Origin: Rachicladosporium sp. CCFEE 5018
Taxonomy: Eukaryota; Ascomycota; Dothideomycetes; Cladosporiales; Cladosporiaceae
DNA length: 64,000 nucleotides
NCBI GenBank assembly: GCA_002077045.2
Contig: KZ111146.1
Location: 838,293-902,292 of the forward strand
Reading direction: 5' to 3'
The notes under the pieces were generated by a model. It made no database searches, had not been told where the DNA came from, and saw only the letters and a program-made list of their open reading frames with translations. Both the position numbers and the translations under genes were made by a program. Positions 54,313 through 64,000 of the stretch are shown here, piece by piece (positions within the stretch are counted from its first letter, which is position 1; the number at the start of each line of letters is the position of its first letter).

Positions 54313-56103
54313 TCAGTCGCAGTGTTGCTCTCCCTTCAGCACTGGGCCCGTGGCCTTGAAGATCGTTTCGTCCCACCCCTTCGGCGCGGCGTTCCCTCCA
54401 CCGACAACGCCCGCATTTGCCTTATACCCTCCCTCAGCCTGCGAGAGGTCTAGTCGACGCTGCGTCTCGGTGATAACCGCTGCCGCCGCATGCTCGTTCC
54501 AACGCTCGTGCTCGAGGAAATGCTTATATAGAATGTACAACAGGTACACATCGCCAATGGCGTACTTGAGCAGTATCTGTGGTAACGGGCGGACGGCGAA
54601 GGGATCTTCGCAATGAGTATCGCCGACATCTGCGGCGTTGACGTAGGTGGGAGGGGCGGCCGCGCTGGGTTGAGAGGCCTGGGTGGTGGTGAGATCTTGG
54701 AATTCTGCCGAAGCATCACTGTCCAAGTCGCCCGTCTGTGGAATGCTTGAGTGCTCGGACGACTCACTGCCGAGGGTGTAGTGGCTGTTGTCGCCGACTT
54801 GAGAAGCACTGTCCTCTTTGTGTCCGCATGTCGGACAGCCGTTGACCCGGAGCAACGTCCGCGCAGTGGCAGCCTTCGCTGCTTCCTTCGCCAGCTTGTG
54901 CTCAGCTTCCTCCTCCGGCGTCATCTGTTTTGCCGCTTTCTTGGCAGCTTTCGGGTCTCCACGGAAGAGTTTGTACTCAGCTTCTGCTTCAGCAAGACGT
55001 CCGCCCATTGCTTGCCCACCCCAGTACTTGGCGGTGCTCCAGTGGGCAAGTGTCGCATCAGAGAGTGTCTTGTTGAGGCGAGTGGGTGATGACATGGAGA
55101 GCGACTTGACGGTGCTGCGCTCTTTCTTCAAGCAACGGCGCGTGATAATGTCCAAAAGCTGCACGTCGATCGCACCAGCAAGCGAGATGTTGTAGAGAGC
55201 TTTCAGCGCTTCGCTGTCGCTGCGACAGTCCCAGAGAAGCTTCTTGCGCGAGGCATCTTCGATGATCGTATCCATAGAGACCATGACTTCACCGATGAAG
55301 ACGGAAGTGTCGAATGCAGCGCGGTCGAGAGTAGCCACATCGAGCAGGAAGACGTGGTCGATTGAGCGTACATGGGCCGGCATGAGGGAGATTGTGCCAT
55401 CGTGGCCGAGATTCAGGCTCTCGAAGTCCAGGGTCAGATTCGGCTGGTCACCAGCGCTTACGTCGGCCGCGCAGATCACCATTATCATCTCTTGCACCTT
55501 CTCAACGGTGTCCACCATCGTGAAATCTGGCACGGGAATATCGCGCAGATGCATAGCCCTGGCCATCAGATCGAGCTCCTTGGGAGAATGACGCTCCCAT
55601 GTTTCGACCTTGCCTGCAAGCTTCCCAAAGTTGCTCGCTATACCCTCGAAATTGAACGCAGCATACAACTCTGAGCTGGTGAACTTGTGGACGTCCTGAC
55701 ACATCGCGTTGAGTATGTCGGAGACCTGGTTGGCTCTGCACAGGTTTGTCTTGTACAGCTCGCTGTCGGAGTCGTGCACATAGTCCGTTGCGACCTCGTC
55801 TTTTGGCCTCTTGCGATATGCGGTCATGCAAGCTTGCAGTGAGCTGGCCAGTCTAGTGAACATGTCAGAGATGGGATCCTCCGCAGAAGAAGCAGGGCTG
55901 GCGGTTATTGCAGCGGTCCCGGGTGCGCTGCTAGAATGATCGTGCGCATCTGGTCCTACAACATGCGCATCGGAGAGACTTGTCGGTGTGGTCTCACTGC
56001 CTGCAGCTGACCCTGGCGAGAGCCCAAGCATTGCCCAAAGGCTACTGTTGACACCCTCCCACCCCAGGGAGATGTCAGCCGTGTCTGGCACCTCGGCATC
56101 CAT
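54313..56103 (-). CDS. DEDDy 3'-5' exonuclease-domain protein (EXD1-like)
   Basis: A single exon of 596 residues. The exonuclease core starts near residue 222 with LTLDFESLNLG (motif I, D226/E228). VFLLDVATLDRAAF and then KKLLWDCRSDSEALKALYNI (motif II, D292 or D296) follow, with DVQLLDIITRR. Motif III, YAIGDVYLLYILYKHF, gives Y514 and D518 (Yx3D), so the active-site set appears complete. Motifs II and III are separated by about 190 residues rich in Ala/Lys/Glu and including one CPTCGH; this is much longer than in typical members. About 200 N-terminal residues are partly disordered. Its substrate (RNA or DNA) cannot be told. Confidence 0.75.
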   Translation of the reverse strand: MDAEVPDTADISLGWEGVNSSLWAMLGLSPGSAAGSETTPTSLSDAHVVGPDAHDHSSSAPGTAAITASPASSAEDPISDMFTRLASSLQACMTAYRKRPKDEVATDYVHDSDSELYKTNLCRANQVSDILNAMCQDVHKFTSSELYAAFNFEGIASNFGKLAGKVETWERHSPKELDLMARAMHLRDIPVPDFTMVDTVEKVQEMIMVICAADVSAGDQPNLTLDFESLNLGHDGTISLMPAHVRSIDHVFLLDVATLDRAAFDTSVFIGEVMVSMDTIIEDASRKKLLWDCRSDSEALKALYNISLAGAIDVQLLDIITRRCLKKERSTVKSLSMSSPTRLNKTLSDATLAHWSTAKYWGGQAMGGRLAEAEAEYKLFRGDPKAAKKAAKQMTPEEEAEHKLAKEAAKAATARTLLRVNGCPTCGHKEDSASQVGDNSHYTLGSESSEHSSIPQTGDLDSDASAEFQDLTTTQASQPSAAAPPTYVNAADVGDTHCEDPFAVRPLPQILLKYAIGDVYLLYILYKHFLEHERWNEHAAAAVITETQRRLDLSQAEGGYKANAGVVGGGNAAPKGWDETIFKATGPVLKGEQHCD

Positions 56104-56517
56104 GACGCAGTGTCGGTATATAGCTGTGTGATTGAGGTGGAATGGTACAAAGGTGCTGTACAGAGAGGTCGAGATCGACTATAGGTCTTTGTGTGTCGTA
56201 GCGCAAGAGTGCAGAGTATGAGTGATCAAGAGTGTAGGAGGTGTGCAAGATTTATTAAATGGTGCAGGAAGGAACAGAGCAAGTCATTCACTGTCCACTA
56301 GCTCCCGCTGGCGTCTTGCTCGTGCAAACACTGATTTAGCTGCGGGGTGACGGACAAAGCCAGACATTCACGTCCTTGTTGCCGTGTCGTGGCTTCACCA
56401 ATTGTTCTTCTGCAAGCTGGATGAGGTCTCCTGAGGGGAGTCAACAGAAGTGAAGGCAACATAGTCTGCGGCTCCGTCGATTACGATGTGATTCGGAACG
56501 GTTTCCTTGAAGGCCGG
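56104..56517. other. intergenic, no gene seen
   Basis: 414 bases between the exonuclease start and the 3' end of the tubulin cofactor gene; both lie on the minus strand. Presumably exonuclease promoter and cofactor 3' UTR. Confidence 0.5.
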
Positions 56518-58254
56518 TCAACGCAGTTCAACACGGATAGTGCCTTCTTGCCCATCGATGTAGGTTGCCAGTAACCGTGTCCCTGGTACAAGCTCGACCT
56601 CTCGATCGATCCACTGCTGGCGTCCCACAGCTTCGTCTTCCTCGTCACTGCTGTCCCACCACTCCGGTCCGTCGTTCTGCGTAGTCCGTACTGGGTCTCG
56701 CTCTCCAGTTTCCCAGGTGAGCCGAAGCTTCAGAGTGGACACGTCGAGCTCCCTGCCAACGAGACCGAGTAATGTATAGATGCTGAGGGACTTAGGCCAG
56801 TCCACAGTCCATGGCAGCTTCTTCGAGCTCGCAAGTCCAGCCTCGCAAGTGTATAAAGTCAACCGCACAAGCCGGGCAGCAAGCGACTTTGGATCTATAT
56901 CTGTTGCGCTGCGGACTTGTGCAATCGCTGGCTCACCATACTCTTCGCATAGAGCCTGCCATCGCGGATGCAGTCTAAGCACTTCATTCCGTTGCGATGT
57001 GGGCACTAGTGACAGCTGTGCAGCGATCTGACCTAGATAGTATGTCTCCGCATTCAGACGCTCCTTATCGCTGATTTTGCTGTAGTTGAGTGTCTGCAGA
57101 TGTGGCAGACGAGCAATGGTGAGAATATAACCATCTTCGGAAGTCAGCAGCTTGCCCTCTGCAGATCGCAGGTCAAGATACAGGGGATTGCCTCCCGTCC
57201 GCAAATGTATTACTGAAGGGCACATTGCTGGAAGCTCATCGAAGAACGACCAAGAGACGATAGCATTGGTACGCAGATCGAGCTCTTGCAGAGCTGAACA
57301 GGGTCTCGTTGATTCGCTGCCGGCAACGAGAGCGATTGTATTCTGCTTCAGGAGCAATGCTCGTAGGCTCGGTAAACCTGTGAGTGCCTGCAAGTCGGAT
57401 AACACCTCAATATCATTCAGCGAAAGATCAATTGACTGCAACGACGCTGGCAAGAGTCCCTCATCCCATCTGCTGAGCTCATTGTTTGCAAGTACCAACT
57501 CCACGAGGGTTGGGCAGATCGCACAAAGCTCTACGATTTCGGCGGGCCGGAGCAATGTTGACGACAAGCTCAAGTACCGAATAGTTGGAAGTTTCTTGGC
57601 TAGGTCGCTCGCGACGTGTATGCGGTTGCCGTTCAGAGTCAGCGACGTGAGCTTGGGCATTAATCTGCATAAATGCAGGACCTCATCCAGTGTCTCGAAC
57701 AGATTGCCAGTCAGATCTAGGGAAGTGATCCCGACGCACAGTCGGGAGATTTCTTCCTCTGTTTCATGGTCGATACTCCGATGATGGACGCACATCCGCT
57801 CAAGCACCAGAGTGTGAATGCCTTCGAGCTTGGCTTGACGGCTGGCCAGCTTTTCAAGCCCAACTTCTTCTGCTAGCTTGCCAGAGATGTAGACAATCTC
57901 GGCGTTGGTTGCATCTTGAGGCGAGATGTACTTCTCCCTCAAAGCGTTAAGGAAAGTTCGTTGCGAGTCCCATTCTTGTTGCGGTCGCAGAAACGACGCC
58001 GGTGTTGCACTCTGACTTCTGCCTGGTCGTAAGTATCAGATCATGACCATTCCTGCGCTCCAAGATGGTGTGGACGTACAAGCGAAGTACTCGACCCCAT
58101 CATGGGTGCCGTTGTGTTTGCCCCGTGAGGTGTCGTTCCATTCGACGCCTAGCCAAATGCCCTGCTTGCCCTCAACAGTGCCTACGAATCGTACAGTACA
58201 GGTCTGGCCTCGCAGGCTTCGTCGCTGACCGACGTATGTATCGAACTCTGGCAT
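56518..58254 (-). CDS. PAC2: tubulin-folding cofactor E
   Basis: Two exons, 58254-58080 and 58022-56518, joined phase 1 to phase 1 across a 57-nt intron (GTACGT...CCAG); 559 residues. Cofactor E (Pac2 in yeast) binds alpha-tubulin during dimer assembly. The N-terminal CAP-Gly domain has GIWLGVEWNDTSRGKHNGTHDGVEYF, with the junction restoring YFAC-RSQSATPASFLRP. Leucine-rich repeats follow (SLDLTGN, SLTLNGNRI, LVLANNEL, SIDLSLNDI, ALLLKQNTI, ELDLRTNAI). The C-terminal ubiquitin-like domain ends in LLATYIDGQEGTIRVEL. A start at 58254 is chosen as the first ATG. Confidence 0.93.
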
Positions 58255-58882
58255 TGTCACGTCATTGTAAAGTATTGATCGAGCCTCTGTCGTCGAGATT
58301 GACTGGTAACCTCGCGCACGGACCCGGAGTCAAACATTTACCATCCGTCTCTTCTTTCCTTTCCTTCCTCTCTATTACGATGAGACCTCAACAAGATCAA
58401 TGGGTGTGGCTGAAGTCGCTACCATGGGTCATTGATTCCAAAGAGACCAGGGGCAGTGAAGATCTATCAGTCCTCCAACGTCACGCTGCCGCTCGCTTTG
58501 CTAAGCTGTGTCAGCATTCGCACTACTACGCGTTTGTCATCACCAACAATCCAAGCGAAGTTGCACCACGGGGCTCATAGTCGGCGATGGGCTCGTAGCG
58601 ACCACGAGTTAGCCGACTACAGGCCCACGGCGACTATCTAGCAATCGGCGATCTTCTCCTCGCGTCTGCCTACGATCCTAGGGGTTTGTACACTCGCTTG
58701 CAACAGAATGTTACGAAGCACGGCATGATGGAGCGATACAGTCGGTCGAGTGTCTCCCATGCCAGTTGAGTATAAGTACTGAGGTAAGTCGCACTGTAAG
58801 GTGTTCATCATTCAAATCATAGAACAGCCATCGCTCCCTTCACTAGCTCACAACCATCTTCGTCGAAAGCAAAACACTCAAA
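58255..58882. other. divergent intergenic region, no gene seen
   Basis: Upstream of the tubulin cofactor (-) and the SDR (+). A 171-codon plus-strand frame overlaps the cofactor's first exon and has no features; not called. Confidence 0.5.
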
Positions 58883-59722
58883 ATGCCTAAGATCGCGCTC
58901 GTCGTAAGTCGCCCTTGAACATTGCCTCTCATGAGAGACATGGACAGTGGAGATAGCTGACCGAATGGGCAGATCGGTGCAACATCCGGTATCGGTCGCG
59001 GTGTTGCCATTGCTCTCGCCTCCAAAGGCTACACGACCATTGTCTCCGGCCGCGACGCTACTAAGGGCAATGAGGTCGTCAAGGAAATCCAAGAACTCGG
59101 AGCTATAGCAGCCTTCCTGCCCGTTGATCTCAAGAAACGCCAGTCAATCAAAGATCTCCACGCCAACATCATCTCGACCTACGGCCAGCTTGACGTCGCG
59201 GTGAACTGCGCAGGCGTCGCCATCCACCTCAAGAAAACCGCGGACATGTCCGAGGCAGATATCGACAGTACTTTCGCAGTCCAGATCACCGGCTTCTACC
59301 TTAGCATGCAAGCTCAGCTAAAGGCCATGCTGCCCAATAGGTCCGGTCACATCATCAACTTCAGCTCGATCTATGGCTCAAACGGGTTTCCCTTCGGTTC
59401 GGCGATCTCGGCCAGCAAGCACGCCGTCATTGGCATGACTAAGAGCGCTGCTATTGAGTATGCTGCGGAAGGTGTCTATATTAATGCCATCGCACCTGGC
59501 CTCGTTCCGACGGAAATGGTCGCGGCTCTCGGTACTGAGATGTCGGCGCCTGACGCTGATCCTCGCGTGAAGGCTATGGATATGGCGAAGTTCTATCCGA
59601 GTGGTAGATTCGGGCAGCCGGAGGACATCGGCAAGGCGGTGCTGTATCTGGCGGAGCAGGACTGGGTGACAGGCACTGTGCTGACCGTCGACGGTGGAGC
59701 CACTGCTGGTCACAATCTTTGA
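58883..59722 (+). CDS. short-chain dehydrogenase/reductase lacking the catalytic tyrosine
   Basis: Two exons, 58883-58903 (seven codons) and 58973-59722; 256 residues, the usual classical SDR size. The intron is 69 nt (GTAAGT; GCTGAC branch; CAG). The cofactor-binding GATSGIG lies at residues 9-15, NCAG-type VNCAGVA follows, and the catalytic serine is in INFSSIYG. GLVPTEM and the C-terminal DWVTGTVLTVDGGAT fit the family. The active-site YxxxK is altered: the segment reads GSAISASKHAV, with Ile152 where Tyr is expected and Lys156 present. The codon is ATC; a TAC-to-ATC change needs two adjacent substitutions. The rest looks well conserved. It may be an inactive or non-redox paralogue; substrate unknown. 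Confidence 0.88.
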
Positions 59723-60092
59723 TGTACTCCGGCGGATTGGCGACTGAGGTGGCCTTGACCATAGAGGATTCAATATTGGTTGCATGACTTTTGTCCAGTC
59801 AGCTGTGTTGATCCAGTAAACACCCATTGCATCTTCAATGTCTTCATCGAGACCCGTGCAACGCTGAAGCTCGGTCAGAGCCACTTTCCAGCTGTCTGGG
59901 ACAGCAATCTCATGTTGTGGACTTCACCGTGATTGCCCCCTCCACCATCAACGAACAAGTGTTCTCTGTATGCTTCCAATTCTCATGGAATGAAGCGTGT
60001 AACCTACGATGCGACGTCGAAAGAGGACATCATAGCCATTGTGCTGGTGAATTAATTGCCAATCATACACACCACGTAGGTAGGCGTTCACG
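59723..60092. other. intergenic, no gene seen
   Basis: 370 bases between the SDR stop and SGM1 start codon on the same strand; SGM1 leader and promoter. Confidence 0.5.
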
Positions 60093-62729
60093 ATGTCTCG
60101 CCCACCCGGCAAGACCTCTGCTCCCACGAGCAATGGCAACACTGGCGGCGGCGGTGGAGGAGGAGGTGGATGGGGATCCCTCTTCAGCTCCGCCATTACC
60201 GGTCTCGAGTCCCGGCTGGACAATATTTTAGCGGATGACCCCGACGCGTTGGCGAAGCAGCGGAACGTGCAGCAGAGTGGCCGGCCGCGAGCTGGGTCTG
60301 GTAATCTGGCGCCTGGAACAAGCAGCAGGAACAGGAGCGCGAGTGGGAGTCGGGAGAGGAGTGCTAGTCGAGATGGGGAAAGAAGCAAGACTGGGGGAGG
60401 TGATCGGTTGGCGGAAAGATTGGCGAGAGCTACAGCGCAGAAGAAGATGGCCAGCGGAGTGGGATCAGGTGTAAAGGGCGGAGAAGAGCCACGCGATAGT
60501 GTGGAGAGTAGACGAAGTAAGGAGATCAGACGAAGTGGCGAGGTACGGCGTAGCGGCGAGGTCACTCGAGGGGTGGAGGAGAAACCAACGGCAGCGGCAG
60601 AGCCTTCAGTTAGAGCGCATGGGAACGGCATCAAGAAAGATTCTGCTTCCGTGGAGTTCAATACAAGCATACCAGCAACATTGCTGAGCTCAGAGCTTCC
60701 CATCAACCCGGCACGTCACTCGGTGGAGAGTAGCACACGTCCATCCTTGGACTTGCCAAGTCGAGACGAGACCAGCTCGAGCCGGGAGTCCACAGACGGA
60801 GTGTACACTGGCAAGACTCAAGCACAGCTCGAGGCGGAGATGGCACAGATGCAGGCGGATCACGAACAAGCTGAGAAGACGCGACAGGAGGAAATGCACG
60901 CGCATCTCGAGCGCATCGACGCCCTGCAGGCAAAGCTGCAATACCTGGCAAAGGAGACAGTCGCGGCCGCGAAGGAAGCCAACGCCGCCTCGCCCGCTGG
61001 CTCGGCAGAAGCGAAGTTGGCTGGGAAAGACGAACAGATTGCGCTGCTAATGGAAGAGGGCGAAAGTCTGAGCAAAAAGGAGCTGCGGCATCTCCAAACG
61101 ATCAAGCAGCTCCGCGTCAAGGCCACAGAGACCGAGAAGTCAGCTGTGAGCAGTCGAGAGAAGCTCGCAGCAGTCGAAAGATCTGAGCTTGATTTGAAAC
61201 AAAAGCTCAGAAGAGCAGAGGCTGCTCAGCGACAATTGCTCGAAGATACACGACGCATCCCAAGTATGGAGAAGCAGGTTCAGGAGGCAATCGTAGAGCG
61301 CGACAAGTCATCAGGGTCCGTGGTTGATCTACAGAGCAAGCTACGAGATGCTGAAAAGAGGATCCTTCAAGCATCGAAGGACGCCGCTGCAAAGGGCTCA
61401 GATGCAGATAAGGCAAAGATTGCAGATCTCGAGAATGAACTCGAGGATGCCCAGATTGAGAAGCAGCTCGCCGAAGATCGCGCGAAAGCTGAGACTCGAA
61501 AGCTCAGGGACGAGCTCGACAGGCATCGCGAGAGAAGCACTATGCGAGAAATGGAAGTCAAGAACGACATTGCCAGCTACGACTCTCGTCTGGAAGCTAT
61601 GCGTGCCCGCGCAGAGGAAGCGAGCTCTGACGGCGGCGCTACAGGAGAGAACAGTGCGAAGCTGCTACGACAGATCGAGACTCTGCAAGGTCAATACAGT
61701 CATGCGAAGGGCATTTGGGAGACTATTGAGAGCTCACTCAATGCGAGACTGTCAACGCTAGAGCAGGAGCGAGACGACGCGAATAAACGGGAGGCTGAGG
61801 TGCGCAAGAAAGCTCGAGATCTTACCATCAAGTCGAGGAAGGCTGAGGACCAGGTCGATTTGCTGAAAGAGCAACTTGCGGCTGCGAATGCTGAATCGAA
61901 GACAGGAGGCGATCACATGAGCGCACTTCGGCGAGAGCTTACACAAGTCCAGACCGCACTCGCGGAGGCGAAGGCAGACTCAAATCGCCAGCGTCGCGTC
62001 TTCGACTCTGAGCTTGCCACGCGCCTCGAAGAAGAGAAAGCACGATGGCAGCGGAGCGCAACACCCCTACGAACGGCCTCGCCCACGACTCTGACTCCGA
62101 GCACATCCCGTAAGCCGTCCTTTCCAAATCCATACCGCCCAGCCGCACGTCTTGCTTCGCCAGACCTCACGTCACTGCACCTATCGCGACGAGGCTCAAC
62201 TCATCCGCCACCTCAGCCGACAGTCAACTCTCCCTCTCTCAGCCGACAAGAAAGTATCCTTTCGTTCTCTGTCCCTCCCACTCCAGACCTTGAGCAAGAA
62301 CCTGACTTCGACCCGGCCGAGCCAACGCCTCATTCCTCGCCACAGAATACTGTCGCTGACTTGATGAGTACATCAATATCTGCCGCGGGCCCGTCGGTCC
62401 AGCTCGTCTCTCGTATGAGCGCTGCTGTACGGAGACTTGAGGGCGAGAAGGCGTCGTTCAAAGACGAGCTCTCGCTTCTGCGAAGTCAGAGAGATGAAGC
62501 GCGAGGAGAGATTGTGGCGCTGATGAGAGAAGTAGAGGGAGTGAGAGGTGAAGGAAAGAGGATCGGGGAGCTCGAGAAGCAGCTCGGCGAGGTTAGAAGA
62601 CGATACGAAGCTTGTCTGCAGCTCGTTGGTGAACGGGAAGAGGAAGTCGAGGAGCTGAAAGCAGATGTAGTCGAGCTGAAGGGACTCTACCGCGAGCTCG
62701 TCGAGAAGAAAGTCGGTGGAGCCTCATGA
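60093..62729 (+). CDS. SGM1: golgin of the TMF/SGM1 family
   Basis: A single exon of 878 residues. TMF1/Sgm1 are coiled-coil Golgi tethers that bind the Rab6/Ypt6 GTPase. The N-terminus has a nine-Gly tract followed by WGSLFSSAITGLESRLDNIL, a family-typical start. Residues ~105-215 are basic and disordered. Long coiled coil covers ~225-640. A Ser/Pro-rich break (~645-740) separates it from the C-terminal ~110 residues (VSRMSAAVRRLEGEK...YRELVEKKV), which match the conserved TMF C-terminal Rab-binding coiled coil. The gene is convergent with RRP42, the stops being only 61 bases apart. Confidence 0.85.
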   Translation: MSRPPGKTSAPTSNGNTGGGGGGGGGWGSLFSSAITGLESRLDNILADDPDALAKQRNVQQSGRPRAGSGNLAPGTSSRNRSASGSRERSASRDGERSKTGGGDRLAERLARATAQKKMASGVGSGVKGGEEPRDSVESRRSKEIRRSGEVRRSGEVTRGVEEKPTAAAEPSVRAHGNGIKKDSASVEFNTSIPATLLSSELPINPARHSVESSTRPSLDLPSRDETSSSRESTDGVYTGKTQAQLEAEMAQMQADHEQAEKTRQEEMHAHLERIDALQAKLQYLAKETVAAAKEANAASPAGSAEAKLAGKDEQIALLMEEGESLSKKELRHLQTIKQLRVKATETEKSAVSSREKLAAVERSELDLKQKLRRAEAAQRQLLEDTRRIPSMEKQVQEAIVERDKSSGSVVDLQSKLRDAEKRILQASKDAAAKGSDADKAKIADLENELEDAQIEKQLAEDRAKAETRKLRDELDRHRERSTMREMEVKNDIASYDSRLEAMRARAEEASSDGGATGENSAKLLRQIETLQGQYSHAKGIWETIESSLNARLSTLEQERDDANKREAEVRKKARDLTIKSRKAEDQVDLLKEQLAAANAESKTGGDHMSALRRELTQVQTALAEAKADSNRQRRVFDSELATRLEEEKARWQRSATPLRTASPTTLTPSTSRKPSFPNPYRPAARLASPDLTSLHLSRRGSTHPPPQPTVNSPSLSRQESILSFSVPPTPDLEQEPDFDPAEPTPHSSPQNTVADLMSTSISAAGPSVQLVSRMSAAVRRLEGEKASFKDELSLLRSQRDEARGEIVALMREVEGVRGEGKRIGELEKQLGEVRRRYEACLQLVGEREEEVEELKADVVELKGLYRELVEKKVGGAS

Positions 62730-62790
62730 GCTCTCCATCATATCGGCATCCGTGTATCGTTACAACCTCCTCATCACACACCTCTCAGAC

Positions 62791-63901
62791 TCAACTCATC
62801 CCAATTTCCACCCCCTCCAACCCGCCCATAACTTCGTCCGCCACCCCACCACTCTCGACAACCATCTTGACCATCCTCGCAATCACCTTCCTTCCCACCC
62901 CACCCCTCGGAGGCCTCCACACACTCCCTAACTCATCCCTCTCCCGAGCTGACAACACCTCAGCGTTAGTGGCCGTCGCCACAGCCCCGCCCGCACTTCC
63001 CAACGAACTCGGCACGCCCGCTGCCGTCAGTCGGGATGGCGGGTCGACCGTGCGGATCGCGACGACAGTCCATGATTTCGTTCCTGGGGTCTGCAAGACA
63101 GGAATCGCGAGCACAGCGTCGGCAACTGCTAGTTCAGCGACTGAGGGGTCGAACAAGATCGTGTCCTGGACCGAGATCACGAGAAGCGTGATAGGTGGCT
63201 GAGAGGTTTTCGAGGGGTAGAGAGGGAGAGAGGCCTGCCAGTCATCGTTGAAGAGAGGGTCCTCGTCTCCCTGCGATACCAGAGCTGGGAGGCGTGTGCT
63301 CAGCAGTGCCAGATGTGTCGTGAGGCTAAGCAATGGCAACGGGTAGGACAAGGGTGGCGAGAGCAGGAGAATCTGTGACAAGGGGAATTCGATGTCAGTC
63401 GAAATACACTGGAGTAAGATGGGAGATCGAAGGGCTACATACGTCTACATAAAGCCTCCAATGAAACCTCGCATTGATATTCAGCCTCCCCGCCAAAGCG
63501 CCATCAGCCAACAGCGCCTCCCTCAGCATCGCCCCAAGAAACACCGGCAGCGCATCATCATCTCTCAGCCCGGGTATATCGATCCCCAATTGCAGCCACT
63601 GTGCTTCCCCTCCCCTCTCCTCACTATCCTCCTCATCATCTGCCATGTTCACATCCTGCTCCGAAACCCCATTGCGAGTCTTCTCCACCTCCGCCTTCAC
63701 GCCCACAATCGCCTCCGTGCCATCTGAGAAGCAGACTCGCGCGCTGCCATTGGCTGTGGGCAGGATAGCGGTCTCTGCTACCAATGGGCGGAATTGCGTG
63801 GGTGTGCGGCCATCGGGGCGGATTGGCGGGGTGGACGACAGGGAGGTGTGGAGGTAGGAGAGCTCGGCGGGGGAGAGGGGGATGACTGTGTAGGGTGGCA
63901 T
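62791..63901 (-). CDS. RRP42: exosome ring subunit RRP42
   Basis: Two exons, 63901-63443 and 63372-62791, joined in phase 0 across a 70-nt intron (GTATGT...GTCACAG); 346 residues. RRP42 is one of six RNase PH-like subunits that form the catalytically inert exosome barrel. The N-terminus has LSPAELSYLHTSL then RPDGRTPTQFRPL, the standard family start. INARFHWRLYVD-ILLLSPP spans the splice junction. SVQDTILFDPSVAELAVADAVLAI is the second half-domain signature. An acidic insert (NMADDEEDSEERGG) lies in the first half. DIS3, the nuclease attached to this barrel, is encoded at 37508-40489. Confidence 0.9.
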
Positions 63902-64000
63902 TGCTGCGTGAGGCCGATGAAGATTGCTGAGCTGTATCCCAGAAGCGAGGCTTACCGTCGATGAATTGGGAGCCCTAAAATTTGGAAGGAGTGACGTCGA

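Overview
This window is nuclear DNA from a filamentous ascomycete (Pezizomycotina), probably a Dothideomycete. The evidence is compact protein genes on both strands, mostly 49-85 bp GT-AG introns with CTAAC/CTGAC branch points, three zinc-binding transcription factors of fungal type, a eukaryotic initiator tRNA-Met, and fungal housekeeping genes (ATP10, APQ12, TRL1, DPB4, SGM1, CUE5). The class assignment is an inference from overall resemblance. No bacterial-style operons, CRISPR arrays or transposon open reading frames were seen.

Layout. 0-8 kb: a multi-pass membrane protein (-), ESCRT-II VPS25 (+), then ATP10 (-) and mitochondrial prolyl-tRNA synthetase (+) firing from a shared 206-bp promoter. 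8-17 kb: a DHA1-type MFS transporter with a one-base frameshift, the CUE-domain receptor CUE5 (-), a secreted cysteine-rich GPI-type protein (+) and a Zn2Cys6 regulator (+). 17-27 kb: a very long alpha/beta hydrolase, a single-pass membrane protein, casein kinase 2 beta and initiator tRNA-Met (-). 27-29.8 kb: a 100-N assembly gap that cuts two convergent genes, one of them the tRNA ligase TRL1, followed by APQ12. 31-43 kb: a Ser/Thr-rich membrane protein, ethanolamine kinase (-), a CLC chloride channel, the exosome nuclease DIS3 (-) and, divergently, V-ATPase subunit H. 43-49 kb: two convergent transcription factors and ESCRT-I VPS37. 49-54 kb: DNA polymerase epsilon subunit DPB4, a degenerate tRNA-Arg, a GNAT acetyltransferase and a UBE2S-like E2 enzyme (-). 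54-64 kb: a DEDDy 3'-5' exonuclease-like protein (-), tubulin cofactor E (-), an SDR oxidoreductase that lacks its catalytic tyrosine, the golgin SGM1 and the exosome ring subunit RRP42 (-).

Most genes are unrelated housekeeping genes. Pairs such as VPS25/VPS37 or DIS3/RRP42 share a complex but are too far apart to be a cluster. The only arrangement with a plausible shared regulatory meaning is the mitochondrial head-to-head pair ATP10/ProRS. I found no convincing undescribed multi-gene system. The observations most worth following up are the UBE2S-like E2 with a long CDK-site tail, the tyrosine-less SDR, the transcription factor combining two zinc modules, the frameshifted transporter, the degenerate tRNA-Arg and the collapsed gap over TRL1.

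Exon boundaries were derived by hand from splice signals and reading-frame continuity. Gene names rest on motif and family recognition, without any database search.
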